Origin: Parapedobacter sp. SGR-10
Lineage (GTDB): Bacteria; Bacteroidota; Bacteroidia; Sphingobacteriales; Sphingobacteriaceae
Direction of reading: 5' to 3'
Length of the DNA: 64,000 nucleotides
Assembly (NCBI RefSeq): GCF_011030405.1
Contig: NZ_JAAJTJ010000011.1
Span: 1-64,000 of the forward strand
The notes beneath the pieces were generated by a model. It was not told the DNA's origin. It searched no databases and worked only from the letters and a program-made list of their open reading frames with translations. Below, piece after piece: positions 1-8,399 of this stretch. The number at the start of each line of letters is the position of its first letter. Position 1 is the first letter of the stretch. The position numbers and the translations under genes are program-made.

Positions 1-61
1 AATAAAAGTCTTATTATAGTACATTGATTTTCAGGTTATTTACATACTTTTTCAAATCGTA

Positions 62-80
62 GGTACAACATAAGTACAAC
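62..80 (+). repeat. GTACAAC direct-repeat pair, left copy
   Basis: GGTACAAC (62-69) is followed by AGTACAAC (73-80), an 11-bp step. A similar pair (GGTACAAC at 24737 and 24749, 12-bp step) lies just upstream of the tyrosine integrase gene. The two pairs bracket the block that carries the integrase, excisionase-like and replication genes. They could be integrase arm-binding sites or parts of attachment sites. This is inference from position and similarity only. Confidence 0.4.
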
Positions 81-108
81 TTTTAGAGAGATATATTTTA
101 CACCTTTC

Positions 109-150
109 AAAGCAAGGATTTTTATAATGAAAATCCTTGCTTTTTTTATT
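109..150 (+). terminator. Rho-independent terminator of a gene left of the window
   Basis: The arms AGCAAGGATTTT and AAAATCCTTGCT pair perfectly around a short loop and are followed by a run of seven T. The T-run lies on the + strand, so it would end a rightward transcript that starts outside the window. The A-rich flank could also let it work leftward. Confidence 0.75.
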
Positions 151-342
151 TGTTTTCCTGTCAATTTTTCGTCCGTTCTACCATACCGATTGCAGTTCTG
201 CCCTTTACATTTTCCTATTTTCGGTGCGTTAGCACTGTATTGCGTTGTATTTCAATATGTTGTGTATTGTCTATAAAATTGTATAGAGTGAACTTTGTAA
301 ATGCGTACGCAACGTATTTATTAACTCAAAAAATTTAAAAAA

Positions 343-1146
343 ATGGCAAGACAAAAAGGACTTATGAAGTATGTCGGAACGATTGGCGATGTTCGGCACT
401 TCAAAATCAAAGGACAACAGGGATTTTTTGCGGGTATGGTGGGCGGTCCTACCGCAGAACAGGTAAAGACCGCCCCTGAATTTGAACGTACTCGTGAGAA
501 TATGAATGAATTTGGGGGCTGTGCAAGAGCTGGCAAATCCATTCGCACCGCTTTATCAGCGTTGATGTCAAAAATGGCAGACAGCCAAGTTACAGGACGT
601 TTAACGTCCGTAATGAAAAAAATCAATCTGGAAGATGGTACAGAGGCAAGGGGTTACAGGAAAGTTGAAATCTCTACCCAAAGAAATTATTTATTGGGAT
701 TTGAGTTTGATAAAAAACTTTCTCTGAATGGCGTTTTTAACGCCCCTTACGATGTAACCCATACGCCTGCAAGGGATAGTGCAGATTTTACGGTAGCACC
801 GTTTAACCCTGCCGATTTAGTTTCTGCACCGTCTGGAGCAACGCATTTCAGATTGATTAACGCTTTGGCGGTAGTTGCTGACTTTGTGTACAATGCGACT
901 ACCGGAACGTATGAACCTGATGATATGGTAAACAACGAATTGAGTATTATTGAATACTCGCCCTACATTCCGTTGAATACAGCATTTGCAGGCTCTACAT
1001 TAACGGCAACGCTTCCGGGTACTCCTACGCTCGATACCAATGTAACCGTTATTCAGTGCATCGGGATTGAGTTTTTCCAAGAGGTAAACGGCAATCATTA
1101 TGCGTTTTCTTCCGGTAACTGTTTGAAAATTGAAGATGCTTTTTAA
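343..1146 (+). CDS. Hypothetical protein, 267 aa, mobile-element associated
   Basis: I do not recognise this protein. It is soluble-looking, with no signal peptide or membrane segment. The first 110 residues are basic and rich in Gly and Lys (it begins MARQKGLMKYVGTIGDVRHF). The rest is rich in Thr, Pro and beta-formers (SAPSGATHFRLINALAVVADF, then APFNPADL-type stretches), as expected of an all-beta or structural protein. It is first in a rightward run with the DUF5675 and two small membrane proteins, but a strong terminator directly behind it suggests it can be transcribed alone. The start is the first ATG after an AT-rich leader. A structural or surface role is possible but unsupported. 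Confidence 0.75.
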   Translation: MARQKGLMKYVGTIGDVRHFKIKGQQGFFAGMVGGPTAEQVKTAPEFERTRENMNEFGGCARAGKSIRTALSALMSKMADSQVTGRLTSVMKKINLEDGTEARGYRKVEISTQRNYLLGFEFDKKLSLNGVFNAPYDVTHTPARDSADFTVAPFNPADLVSAPSGATHFRLINALAVVADFVYNATTGTYEPDDMVNNELSIIEYSPYIPLNTAFAGSTLTATLPGTPTLDTNVTVIQCIGIEFFQEVNGNHYAFSSGNCLKIEDAF

Positions 1147-1158
1147 GCAACTGAAATC

Positions 1159-1188
1159 AAAGCCCTCTGCTTTGAGGGCTTTTTTATT
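1159..1188 (+). terminator. Rho-independent terminator after the 267-aa gene
   Basis: AAGCCCTC and GAGGGCTT form a perfect stem around a 6-nt loop, followed directly by a T-run. It lies 13 bp after the stop of the preceding gene and before the DUF5675 gene. Confidence 0.85.
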
Positions 1189-1210
1189 TAACCCTTAAAA
1201 TCAATCTTCA

Positions 1211-1663
1211 ATGAGAACAAAAATCGTAAGAGTTGCCGAAGGCAAACAAAGCACATTAAGCCATTTGTATATTGACGGTATTTTCCAATGCTATTTATTG
1301 GAAGATAAAATCAGAACTGTTAAGATACCAAAGCAAACCGCAATCCCAACAGGACAATATACATTAAGGCTGAATACGTGGGGCGGAAAGAATGCCGACT
1401 ATCGGCAGAAATTCCCAAAGCTCCACAAAGGTATGATTGAGATTAACGGCTTACCGAATTTCAGTTTTGTATATATCCACATCGGGAACACTTACACCCA
1501 TACGGCAGGCTGTCCGTTGTGCGGTTTCGGTTTCGAGCTTGTGAATGGCGATTATCAAGTGCTAAGAAGCAAAGATGCTTACCAAATGATTTACCCGAAG
1601 TTGTTAGCCATAATACAGGGCAAAGAAAACGGTATCAGCATTGAAAACAATTTCCAATTTTAA
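1211..1663 (+). CDS. DUF5675 family protein
   Basis: This 150-residue protein matches the DUF5675 pattern. The N-terminal part reads LYIDGIFQCYLLEDK, then AIPTGQYTL, and the C-terminal part has the pair HIGN (about residue 97) and HTAGCPLCG (about residue 106). The His...T-x-GC layout recalls the active site of YkuD-type L,D-transpeptidases, so a peptidoglycan- or murein-related reaction is conceivable, but no function is established for the family. It has no signal peptide. A putative membrane protein gene follows 6 bp downstream, suggesting one transcript with the two small membrane proteins. This size and neighbourhood recall lysis-like or phage-derived modules in Bacteroidota mobile elements; that link is inference. 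Confidence 0.8.
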   Translation: MRTKIVRVAEGKQSTLSHLYIDGIFQCYLLEDKIRTVKIPKQTAIPTGQYTLRLNTWGGKNADYRQKFPKLHKGMIEINGLPNFSFVYIHIGNTYTHTAGCPLCGFGFELVNGDYQVLRSKDAYQMIYPKLLAIIQGKENGISIENNFQF

Positions 1664-1669
1664 AAACGT

Positions 1670-1942
1670 ATGTCAATGGAAAATGCAATCACATTAAATA
1701 TCGTGTTCGGCTCTCTGATTAGTATGCTGTTGGCTATTGTGGCTTACTTCATTAAACAACTCCATTCCGATTTTAAGAAAATGGAAAAGGATTTAACAGA
1801 GGTCAAAACAATGGCTTTGCTGATAAAAACAGAGTTCAAAAACAGCTATGATTTACTAAACCATAAAGTAGATTATCTGGAACACCGAGTAAACAATTTA
1901 GAAAAAATCATTTTAAAAAATTTCAACAATGAAAAGCAATAG
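1670..1942 (+). CDS. Small membrane protein with coiled coil
   Basis: This is a 90-residue protein with one clear N-terminal transmembrane helix (about residues 8-28, LNIVFGSLISMLLAIVAYFI) followed by a charged amphipathic stretch with heptad-like spacing of Leu, Val and Ile (EKDLTEVKTM, LLNHKVDYLEHRVNNLEKII). One helix plus a cytoplasmic coiled coil is typical of phage spanin/holin accessory proteins and of small membrane scaffolds. The family is not recognised. It starts 6 bp after the DUF5675 gene and its end overlaps the next start by 14 nt, so the three genes are probably co-translated. Confidence 0.65.
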   Translation: MSMENAITLNIVFGSLISMLLAIVAYFIKQLHSDFKKMEKDLTEVKTMALLIKTEFKNSYDLLNHKVDYLEHRVNNLEKIILKNFNNEKQ

Positions 1943-2201
1943 TCTAAACTTAGTCGAGCGTGTAACAGCTCCAACCCCGAAATGGTTTAAAATCATTCGG
2001 ACTGTCGGTATTGCATTAACTGCCGTAGGCGGTGCAATCTTAACCGCTCCGGTGGCGTTGCCTACCACCATTGTAACCGTAGCCGGTTATGTATTGTTGG
2101 GCGGAACTGTGGCGACTGCCATTGCTCAAACCGCAATGCAGACCGAAGATATCGACAAAAAGGAAACGAAAGAAGATATACCAACTTCCGAAAATCCGTA
2201 G
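1929..2201 (+). CDS. Small two-helix membrane protein
   Basis: This 90-residue protein has two hydrophobic segments (about residues 25-45 and 48-66, rich in Ala, Gly, Val and Thr) separated by a short turn, and a charged C-terminal tail of alternating Lys, Glu and Asp. A hairpin of two Ala/Gly-rich helices is a holin-like layout. The start overlaps the preceding reading frame by 14 nt. No family is recognised. A strong terminator follows about 30 bp later and closes the module. Confidence 0.65.
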   Translation: MKSNSLNLVERVTAPTPKWFKIIRTVGIALTAVGGAILTAPVALPTTIVTVAGYVLLGGTVATAIAQTAMQTEDIDKKETKEDIPTSENP

Positions 2202-2232
2202 TCGGTAAAGGTTTCATTCAAACCTGTATTTT

Positions 2233-2262
2233 AAAATCCTGTCCTTTGGGCAGGATTTTTTA
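2233..2262 (+). terminator. Rho-independent terminator closing the DUF5675 module
   Basis: AAATCCTG(T)CC and GG(G)CAGGATTT form a stem around CTTT, followed by TTTTTATT. It lies about 30 bp after the stop of the two-helix membrane protein. Confidence 0.85.
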
Positions 2263-2388
2263 TTGCTTGCTTTTGTTTGCACTCTATTTATAAAACGGTG
2301 CTTTTATATTGCCTTTATATGTGGCTAATGGTGCAAGTATCGGGCAAGCGGTGGGAACTGTAAAGGCAAAAGAGCGTAGCCCTGCGGG

Positions 2389-2811
2389 CTACCGCTTTAA
2401 ATGCCTTGCAATGTAAATGCGTTTCAATTCTGAAATCAAAAGCAACTGTTCGTATATGTGCCTTTCTCGTTGCTCCAATGTCTTAACCCTGCGAATATCA
2501 TTTTTAAACACCTTTTCTTTTCCTTTCAAATGGGTTGCCTGTTCAAAAACGAAGTTTTTAAAATCCGAAATGCGGATATAAGGAATGACCGAACCAATTA
2601 AAAACTGATGAAATGATTTTGTTTGCCATAAGCCAAATAATAAGCTACGATAAACGTCCAATTCTTCCACATTACGGCAGGAAATAACAAAACAATTTGG
2701 GCAAGGGCTATCTAAGGGCTTACCACTGTTTAAGCCTTTGGATAAGGCGTAAAATTCAAATTCCGATTTTTGATTTTTCAGGTTGTAAGTAAAGATTTTA
2801 ACGGCTTTCAT
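2389..2811 (-). CDS. DUF6943-like hypothetical protein
   Basis: This 140-residue protein has an N-terminal stretch SKGLNSGKPLDSPCPNCFVI (about residues 24-43), including a CPNC pair, which I associate with the DUF6943 family of small proteins in Bacteroidota mobile elements. The C-terminal part is basic and helical. No metal site beyond the single Cys-x-x-Cys is visible. It stands alone on the minus strand and converges with the DUF5675 module. It could be an accessory protein of element transfer or maintenance, but no function is known to me and the family name is from memory. Confidence 0.6.
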   Translation of the reverse strand: MKAVKIFTYNLKNQKSEFEFYALSKGLNSGKPLDSPCPNCFVISCRNVEELDVYRSLLFGLWQTKSFHQFLIGSVIPYIRISDFKNFVFEQATHLKGKEKVFKNDIRRVKTLEQRERHIYEQLLLISELKRIYIARHLKR

Positions 2812-3958
2812 ATCGCACTATTTTTGAGATTTGCTCCGCTTTTTTCGTTGCTGTGGCTGAAAACCAAAACTTTTTTACAAAGAAAAAAACAGAAAAAAAA
2901 GAAAGCCATTCATCAGGTGGCGTGGCAAAAAATCCAAAAGGAAACGGAATAAGTCCCGAAGGGTGGCAAGGCAATGAAAATTATTTTGCGAAGCACCTTA
3001 TTTGTCTTGCCATTATGCCGTAGTCTTTTGGATTTTTTTTGGTGCGGTGGACTTGTGCGTAGCCACCTACCTTTGCTTTCCTTTTTATTCTTTTTTCTTT
3101 TGGAAAATGTCTATTGACTTCCTTTTATTCCTTTGAAAAATCGTCTTTAAGCGTTGGCAATGGGGCAAACACTTCGTAGTAAAAAATAAAGCATACCATT
3201 ATCTGAAGCGTTGGAAAAAAACAAGGGTATGAGGTACGAAATACGCTTGCTGTGCGGTGCTGAAATAAGGTGTGCAGGGAATGGAACGGAATAAATGCAG
3301 GTAAATTTGGCTTTCGCCTACCGAAATGCAATGAAGTGAAAATCCCAAACACTTTATTTCAGCACATCGGCAAAACAACCAATCAATGCTTTATTTTTTT
3401 ACTGCACCGCTGAAATGGGTGGTGGGGCGTGTGGGAAAGAAGCGTTGGCAAGTGTGGTGGGAAAAAAATACGGCTTCCGATACCCGAAAAATATCAGCGT
3501 TGGATATTGTGCGTGGGGATATTTTTTCGGGTAGCGGCTATGGCATTGGCTATTTTACATAATGTTATTATGGGACTTTTCTGCGTTGGCATAGTCGCCT
3601 ATAAGCGTGGGGAAAAGTACCATAATGCCACATTATGTAACTTAGCTTCCGCCGATTTGCATACTGGCATAAACGGAACGGTGGTGGTTGGAGTGAAGTG
3701 TCTTTTTGCTTTGTTTTTTTCGCATTGGTACAGCTCTTTGCAACCGCAGGAACGAGGATTGCGATGTGCTGTTGTGCGTTGGCAAAAAACAACGCAAAAA
3801 GTATGACAGTTGCAAACGGCGGCAATGCCATAGAAGACAGACGAAGCGTTGGCTTTGTGTGGTTGGGTCTGGCTAAAGCCGCATTTTTTCTGTGCGTGGG
3901 CAGAGCGTGGGGAATTTAATTTGTATTTTTGTTTGTACTACCCTAATACAGAATTACT
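2812..3958. repeat. Gene-poor array of long inverted repeats with GCGTTGG tips
   Basis: There is no convincing gene here; the open frames are short and low in complexity. Instead there is a chain of long imperfect inverted repeats. Pairs seen: CAAAAAATCCAAAAG (2926-2940) with its complement at 3025-3040; GTGCTGAAATAAGGTGT (3257-3273) with 3349-3365, 16 of 17 matching; TACCCGAAAAATATC (3481-3495) with 3518-3533; a 27-nt arm at 3555-3581 with 3612-3640; and a pair at 3702-3725 with 3775-3801. The heptamer GCGTTGG recurs seven times between 3149 and 3851, mostly in or beside the loops. The role is unknown: structured RNA, transposition remnants, and recombination or origin structures are all possible. 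Confidence 0.7.
3924..3931 (+). promoter_or_regulatory. Candidate -7 promoter element for the nuclease gene
   Basis: TATTTTTG fits the Bacteroidota -7 consensus TAnnTTTG and sits 28 bp before the ATG at 3959. No clear -33 TTTG/TTG box stands at the expected distance, so this is a weak call. Confidence 0.4.
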
Positions 3959-5764
3959 ATGCCTGGACGTCCAAAAGACAAGCTGAAATATTTAAATGGT
4001 CTTAATGAAAAAGATTTTCCATTTTTAATCGCTGATATATTAAGTGTGCATTTTAATCACAGTAACATTAAGATAATGGATGGAACTGGTGATGGCAAAA
4101 GAGATATATTTTCTGTAGATCAAAGAGGCAATAATGTAATTACTCAATGTAAATTTCATTATGATTTTAATAAAACTTCAGGTAGTAGCGAAACTGATGA
4201 AATAGTAATTGCATTAAATAAATTTGGACATAATCACGGTTTTTTCTGTACTTCGGGTAAATTATCTCCCCAAAGTAAAAGAGAATATTCAGATAATTAT
4301 AAAAACTTTAATCTTAATTGGATAGAAGGGCACGAGATGGTTGATATTGTGTTAGAAAATCCCACTTTGAGAAGAATATGGTTTGAAAATGAAAAAATCC
4401 ATCTAATTGATAATAGAATTTCGATACCTTTTATTTTAAGAAAATTACCTGAGGGTGTTTTATTTGAATATAATTTTCCAGAGTCTTTGGCTCTTCAAAA
4501 TGGAGTGCATTTGAAAATAAAGCAAAAAGAGCTTATAAATCCCAGACAATTATATCCATTAAATCATCTTGATATTAGAAAATCTATAAATGCATTTGGA
4601 AATGCGATAGGTTATTGTGCTACGATAGAAAAGAATGTGAATTTCAATTCAATAAATGATGTTAAAGAAGAAATTCTGAATGCACTTGTTAATGATACAA
4701 ATATTCAATTTGAGGATTCATATGTTAGTGTTCGCTTTGGAATACCATATTTTCCAGAGCAAGAAGAATCGTACCGTAATTTTAAAGCTGAGAAGTTTAA
4801 TTTACCTGTAAACAGCGAAACATATGTGGTTTACAAAGACACCTTTATAGATGAATATGATTTCTTAATAGATGTGAACGAGGATTGGAAATTACCAGAT
4901 AGAATACATATGTCTCAATTAGATAATTTATGCTATTATAATCGGGAGCAAGATTTCGTATTTTACTTAGAGTACACTTGTGAGGTTAACAAAGATTTGC
5001 ATCCGCATATTGTGAGACAAATAGAAATTGAAAAAGTCATTTGGTCAAAATCTCTTTTTATAATTGTTAACAATAATTCTGATGAATTATTCACTAATTA
5101 TCCACCTAGTGAATCGTATAAATACACAGATAATTATAAGCTATTGTGTTGGATTCACCCAACACCTATGATATATCCTGCTGATGTCATCGAATTTGAA
5201 AACTCTTTAAAAGATGATAACTTTGAAAGTTCAAAAACATTAATTATTAATGTTGCCCATCACAATAATTTAGAAATTATTGATTGGCAAAAGGCAAGTA
5301 AAATTATTGCAATCGATAATGATGACCCTTTTCCTTTAAATCCAAAAACAACTTATAGGTTGGTAGATATTTTTGAAGAATTTAGTACAATACCTTCACC
5401 TATAAACCCTGAAAGTCGCTCATTTATTTTTGAATGTGTTTTCTTTGTATCCGAGCATAATGATCAGTTATTAAAAGAAAGAATTGATTCATTAGGAGAA
5501 TTATTTGATGAAATAGGGAATGTAGATTATTATAATTTCACAATTGATAATCAAACTACTAATTCCATTTTTCTAAGAGTTGTGTATAATCCTGCATATA
5601 AACTACACTTATCTACTCTTGAAAATTTAAAAATACTTAGTAAAGATGCTCAACAGTCTTTTGATAACATCGAAAGAAAGGTAAAGAAAATTTTTCCTAA
5701 GGGAAATCGATACACTAACAATTACTGGTTTGAAGAATTAGGTGTATTTCTCAAAAGAGATTAA
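3959..5764 (+). CDS. Mrr-like restriction endonuclease-fold protein
   Basis: This is a 601-residue protein with a probable nuclease domain in the first 110 residues. The motif GTGDGKRDIFSV (D45, D49) followed 14 residues later by TQCKF (Q63, K65) matches the PD-(D/E/Q)xK core in the Mrr-type form, in which Q-x-K replaces E-x-K. This is the usual architecture for cutting methylated or foreign DNA. The very start reads PGRPK, an AT-hook-like minor-groove motif. The remaining 490 residues resemble nothing I recognise and may sense a target or partner. The gene converges on the methyltransferase gene, and the two stop codons share the sequence TTAA at 5761-5764. Base composition is strikingly AT-rich, as in the five facing genes. 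The likely role is the cutting subunit of a defence system. Confidence 0.75.
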   Translation: MPGRPKDKLKYLNGLNEKDFPFLIADILSVHFNHSNIKIMDGTGDGKRDIFSVDQRGNNVITQCKFHYDFNKTSGSSETDEIVIALNKFGHNHGFFCTSGKLSPQSKREYSDNYKNFNLNWIEGHEMVDIVLENPTLRRIWFENEKIHLIDNRISIPFILRKLPEGVLFEYNFPESLALQNGVHLKIKQKELINPRQLYPLNHLDIRKSINAFGNAIGYCATIEKNVNFNSINDVKEEILNALVNDTNIQFEDSYVSVRFGIPYFPEQEESYRNFKAEKFNLPVNSETYVVYKDTFIDEYDFLIDVNEDWKLPDRIHMSQLDNLCYYNREQDFVFYLEYTCEVNKDLHPHIVRQIEIEKVIWSKSLFIIVNNNSDELFTNYPPSESYKYTDNYKLLCWIHPTPMIYPADVIEFENSLKDDNFESSKTLIINVAHHNNLEIIDWQKASKIIAIDNDDPFPLNPKTTYRLVDIFEEFSTIPSPINPESRSFIFECVFFVSEHNDQLLKERIDSLGELFDEIGNVDYYNFTIDNQTTNSIFLRVVYNPAYKLHLSTLENLKILSKDAQQSFDNIERKVKKIFPKGNRYTNNYWFEELGVFLKRD

Positions 5765-7617
5765 TACACCAACTCCTCACTCAACTGAACATTATAATAA
5801 TCTTCCAAAAAAGCATCAATTATATTTTGATTAGGTTCATTAATTAGAAAATCAATGTCATCTTCAGTAAAATCAGGAATGCCAAAGTTTTTAATATACG
5901 TTCCGTTTAATGAATAATATGCTGATGAGTAGGGCTTGCTCGTTGTTTTTATATAGTACCAGAACAAACGTGATTCCAAAATTTTCTTAACTAATTGCAT
6001 TTCTTCATCTGAATGACCTACAATTGCCTGACCATTGTAAAAAAGTAAATCATCATCATTACTGATTAAGTAACTTGGGATTTTATCTGAGAATTTTGGA
6101 AAAAACAGTTTGTTCCCAACTTTCTCCAAGGACTGAGTTCTTCCAAAGGCAAACCATTTTTCATATTTACCTTTGCCTTTATCTCGTTTGGCTAATTCTT
6201 CCTTTTTCTTCTTCAGATATTTATAAGCATTAGGAAAATTATCTTTCAGAACCTTTTCTTCAAGGGCTTTAGGCTTTGTTTCATCATTGTATGGAAACAG
6301 CACCTTTTCTTTTACCTCATCAAAATTAATATCTCTACTCAATTTATTTGAGTTCAATATATCTTTACAAATGCCTTTTTCTATCGCATACAAACTTCCA
6401 TTTTGAAGATAATAAAACTCATTATCTTCCTTTACAGGCTTAAAAATATAAACATCATTTCTTAATGTAGCAATACCGTGTCTTGTCTTATACTTCTCTC
6501 CAAATGGAGTTCCTGTTGCTTCAATCCGGGATATAATTTCATTATCATTCAGATTCCAACCTTTCTTTGCATCAAGATTTTTATAATTGATTCTGCTATA
6601 TTGGTTTCTATTGGTTGGCAATTCTTTTTCAGCCGATTTATAATATTCAATATAGTTTTGTTCTGTTTTCTCCAAAAAACAAATACATGTATAAGTGCTT
6701 TTAGACTTAAATATCTGAAGTGTGCCAAAGTCAATAATCCTTATGCTCGTATTATTGTCTTCAAAATATTTTCTTAATGCTCTACCGTTTAAGCTCTTGA
6801 AAAAGGTATTCATTGTAATGAAACCAAGAATACCATTTTCTGCAAGATTTTCATAACCTATTTGGAAGAAAGGGATATAAAGGTCAGGGTTCCCTGATTT
6901 ACATACAGACCAGTTTTGCAAGTTCTCTTTTATGGTATCTTCCAAGTTCCTTGCACATACATAGGGCGGATTTCCAGCTATGATTTGGAAACCTTCAAAG
7001 TTTTCATAATGGTCTTTCCATTTAAAAATTAAAGCATCACCTTGATGTAAATTGAAATGGAACTCTTCTATATCTTCCCCTTCAGACAATGCTAATAAAC
7101 TCAACAATAATTTACTACGAGTAACGGAGTATTCTTGTATGTCTAATCCAAAAATTTGATTTTGAAAAATGAATTGGTAGCTATAACCTGTTCTTTTTCT
7201 TAATTCTTTAGCTGCTGTGTATAAAAAACCAGAGCAACCACAAGCAATATCGGCTATTTTGACGTTTTCAATTCTGTTTCCCTCTCTCCGAAAGGATTGG
7301 GCGATAATGTATTCTCTGATTTTGGAAGGTGTATATATGGCTCCGTTTATTATCCTGTCAGAAGGAGAAATAACAAATTCAAATAGTTCGATTAGTTTTT
7401 CGATATCAAAAGTTTCAATTTCATTTTGAATAACTCCAATAAATTTCAACAAACTTTTCCATTCTTGTTCTTGATTTTCTTGAATTGAATAGTCTTGTAA
7501 TAATCGATTATTTATAACTTTCAACTCATTGAGTTCTAAAAAAGCAGATACAATAAGTCTATCCACTTCTAGCGGAAGCTGTGAATAAGACTCTAAATAT
7601 CTGAATATATTTCTCAT
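5761..7617 (-). CDS. Class I N6-adenine DNA methyltransferase with TaqI-like C-terminal domain
   Basis: The longest frame has 623 codons from 7632. The ATG at 7617 forms a classic ATGA overlap with the upstream stop, so I prefer that start (618 aa). In the longer numbering, motifs are YTPSKIREY (100-108, motif X region), DIACGCSGFL (128-137, SAM-binding motif I), GLDIQEYS (162-169), QGDAL (197-201) and the catalytic NPPY (221-224), in the order of gamma-class adenine methyltransferases. The C-terminal third, with KLFFPKFSDKIPSYLISNDD and later SSAYYSLNGTYIKNFGIPDF, resembles the TaqI-like specificity domain of Eco57I/BREX PglX-type enzymes. No nuclease motif is present, so cutting must come from another protein, presumably the facing Mrr-like gene. 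It is the last gene of a tightly packed five-gene operon. Confidence 0.85.
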   Translation of the reverse strand: MRNIFRYLESYSQLPLEVDRLIVSAFLELNELKVINNRLLQDYSIQENQEQEWKSLLKFIGVIQNEIETFDIEKLIELFEFVISPSDRIINGAIYTPSKIREYIIAQSFRREGNRIENVKIADIACGCSGFLYTAAKELRKRTGYSYQFIFQNQIFGLDIQEYSVTRSKLLLSLLALSEGEDIEEFHFNLHQGDALIFKWKDHYENFEGFQIIAGNPPYVCARNLEDTIKENLQNWSVCKSGNPDLYIPFFQIGYENLAENGILGFITMNTFFKSLNGRALRKYFEDNNTSIRIIDFGTLQIFKSKSTYTCICFLEKTEQNYIEYYKSAEKELPTNRNQYSRINYKNLDAKKGWNLNDNEIISRIEATGTPFGEKYKTRHGIATLRNDVYIFKPVKEDNEFYYLQNGSLYAIEKGICKDILNSNKLSRDINFDEVKEKVLFPYNDETKPKALEEKVLKDNFPNAYKYLKKKKEELAKRDKGKGKYEKWFAFGRTQSLEKVGNKLFFPKFSDKIPSYLISNDDDLLFYNGQAIVGHSDEEMQLVKKILESRLFWYYIKTTSKPYSSAYYSLNGTYIKNFGIPDFTEDDIDFLINEPNQNIIDAFLEDYYNVQLSEELVY

Positions 7618-8399
7618 ATAAATATTGGGCAAATTTCGTTAATCGGATTCCAAATGATATTTTTTTCATCAAAAGGTTTCCACTTATTAGCTAAAGTATG
7701 AAAATAAGGTCGCCATACAGATTGTTGATAGGTAGTATTTAACTTGATAAATTCTCTTTTCTCACAAAGAACCTGAAATCCTGTTGGAAAAAAATTTGAA
7801 GTTAGAAAACCAACCCCTAGGATAAAATCCATTGGTTTATGCATTATTCTTGGAGTATCAACATAGAATAAATCTCCTAAATTTGGTTCGGCTGAATCCG
7901 TTGGATTGAAATCATATTGTAAATGATATACTGGATGAGATTCATCAGAATTACCCCCAGTATGTTTATCAATATGAAATCCAAAGTGATATGTCCTATC
8001 ATTACCCACACCTTTTATTAACACTTTAAAAGCTAACTCAACAAATGGATCATTAAAGGATTCCCAGTTTTCAATATTCCCTCTTAATTTCATATTTAAA
8101 ACAATCTCTCCCTTCTTTATATCGTTAGGTGTAACATGTTTCAAAGTGTCTAGTGGCAAAACAAAATTTTCAATGTCATATCCCCAAATATTTTCCTTTG
8201 CATCTCCGTTTTTCAACAAAGGTATTCTTTCTGGGTTGCTGAGGTCTGCTATGGCATTATGAATTGGGAATGTAGATATATTGCCAATTTGGTTTTCTAA
8301 CAAATCAGCCATTTGCCTCATTTCTTGAGCTCTTGCATTTCGGAAGCTCATGTACTTAGAATTTACCGCCATGTCATGAACCTTTTTTGAATTCTTCAA
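7614..8399 (-). CDS. Unknown protein of the methyltransferase/GHKL operon
   Basis: This 261-residue soluble protein matches no family I know. It has a helical, charged N-terminus (residues 1-45) and then a beta-rich body with a His-rich stretch (TYHFGFHIDKHTGG, about residues 137-150; HPVYHLQYDFNP about 156-167) in which His and Asp residues could bind metal. Starting at 8399 it overlaps the receiver-protein gene by 26 nt; starting at 8372 it would begin 1 nt after that stop. Its own stop overlaps the methyltransferase ATG as ATGA, so translation is probably coupled. Its constant setting suggests a partner or adaptor of the methyltransferase or of the receiver protein. No function is assigned. 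Confidence 0.75.
   Translation of the reverse strand: MKNSKKVHDMAVNSKYMSFRNARAQEMRQMADLLENQIGNISTFPIHNAIADLSNPERIPLLKNGDAKENIWGYDIENFVLPLDTLKHVTPNDIKKGEIVLNMKLRGNIENWESFNDPFVELAFKVLIKGVGNDRTYHFGFHIDKHTGGNSDESHPVYHLQYDFNPTDSAEPNLGDLFYVDTPRIMHKPMDFILGVGFLTSNFFPTGFQVLCEKREFIKLNTTYQQSVWRPYFHTLANKWKPFDEKNIIWNPINEICPIFI

Larger units (their letters stand above)
1..342. other. Gene-free left edge of the window
   Basis: I see no convincing gene in this stretch. It holds a pair of GTACAAC motifs and a strong hairpin terminator, each listed separately, and then an AT-rich leader ahead of the first gene at 343. A 62-codon open frame at 150 has no recognisable protein character and is treated as chance. 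Confidence 0.6.

Noticed and set aside
3429..3919. Open frames in the hairpin region as genes
   Set aside because: They change character with each inverted repeat, overlap one another on both strands and have no recognisable domain; the structure explains the sequence better.
5761..7617. Type I restriction (HsdM) or full type IIG enzyme
   Set aside because: No HsdS or HsdR gene is nearby and no nuclease motif is seen inside the methyltransferase; the TaqI-like C-terminal domain fits a stand-alone adenine methyltransferase better.
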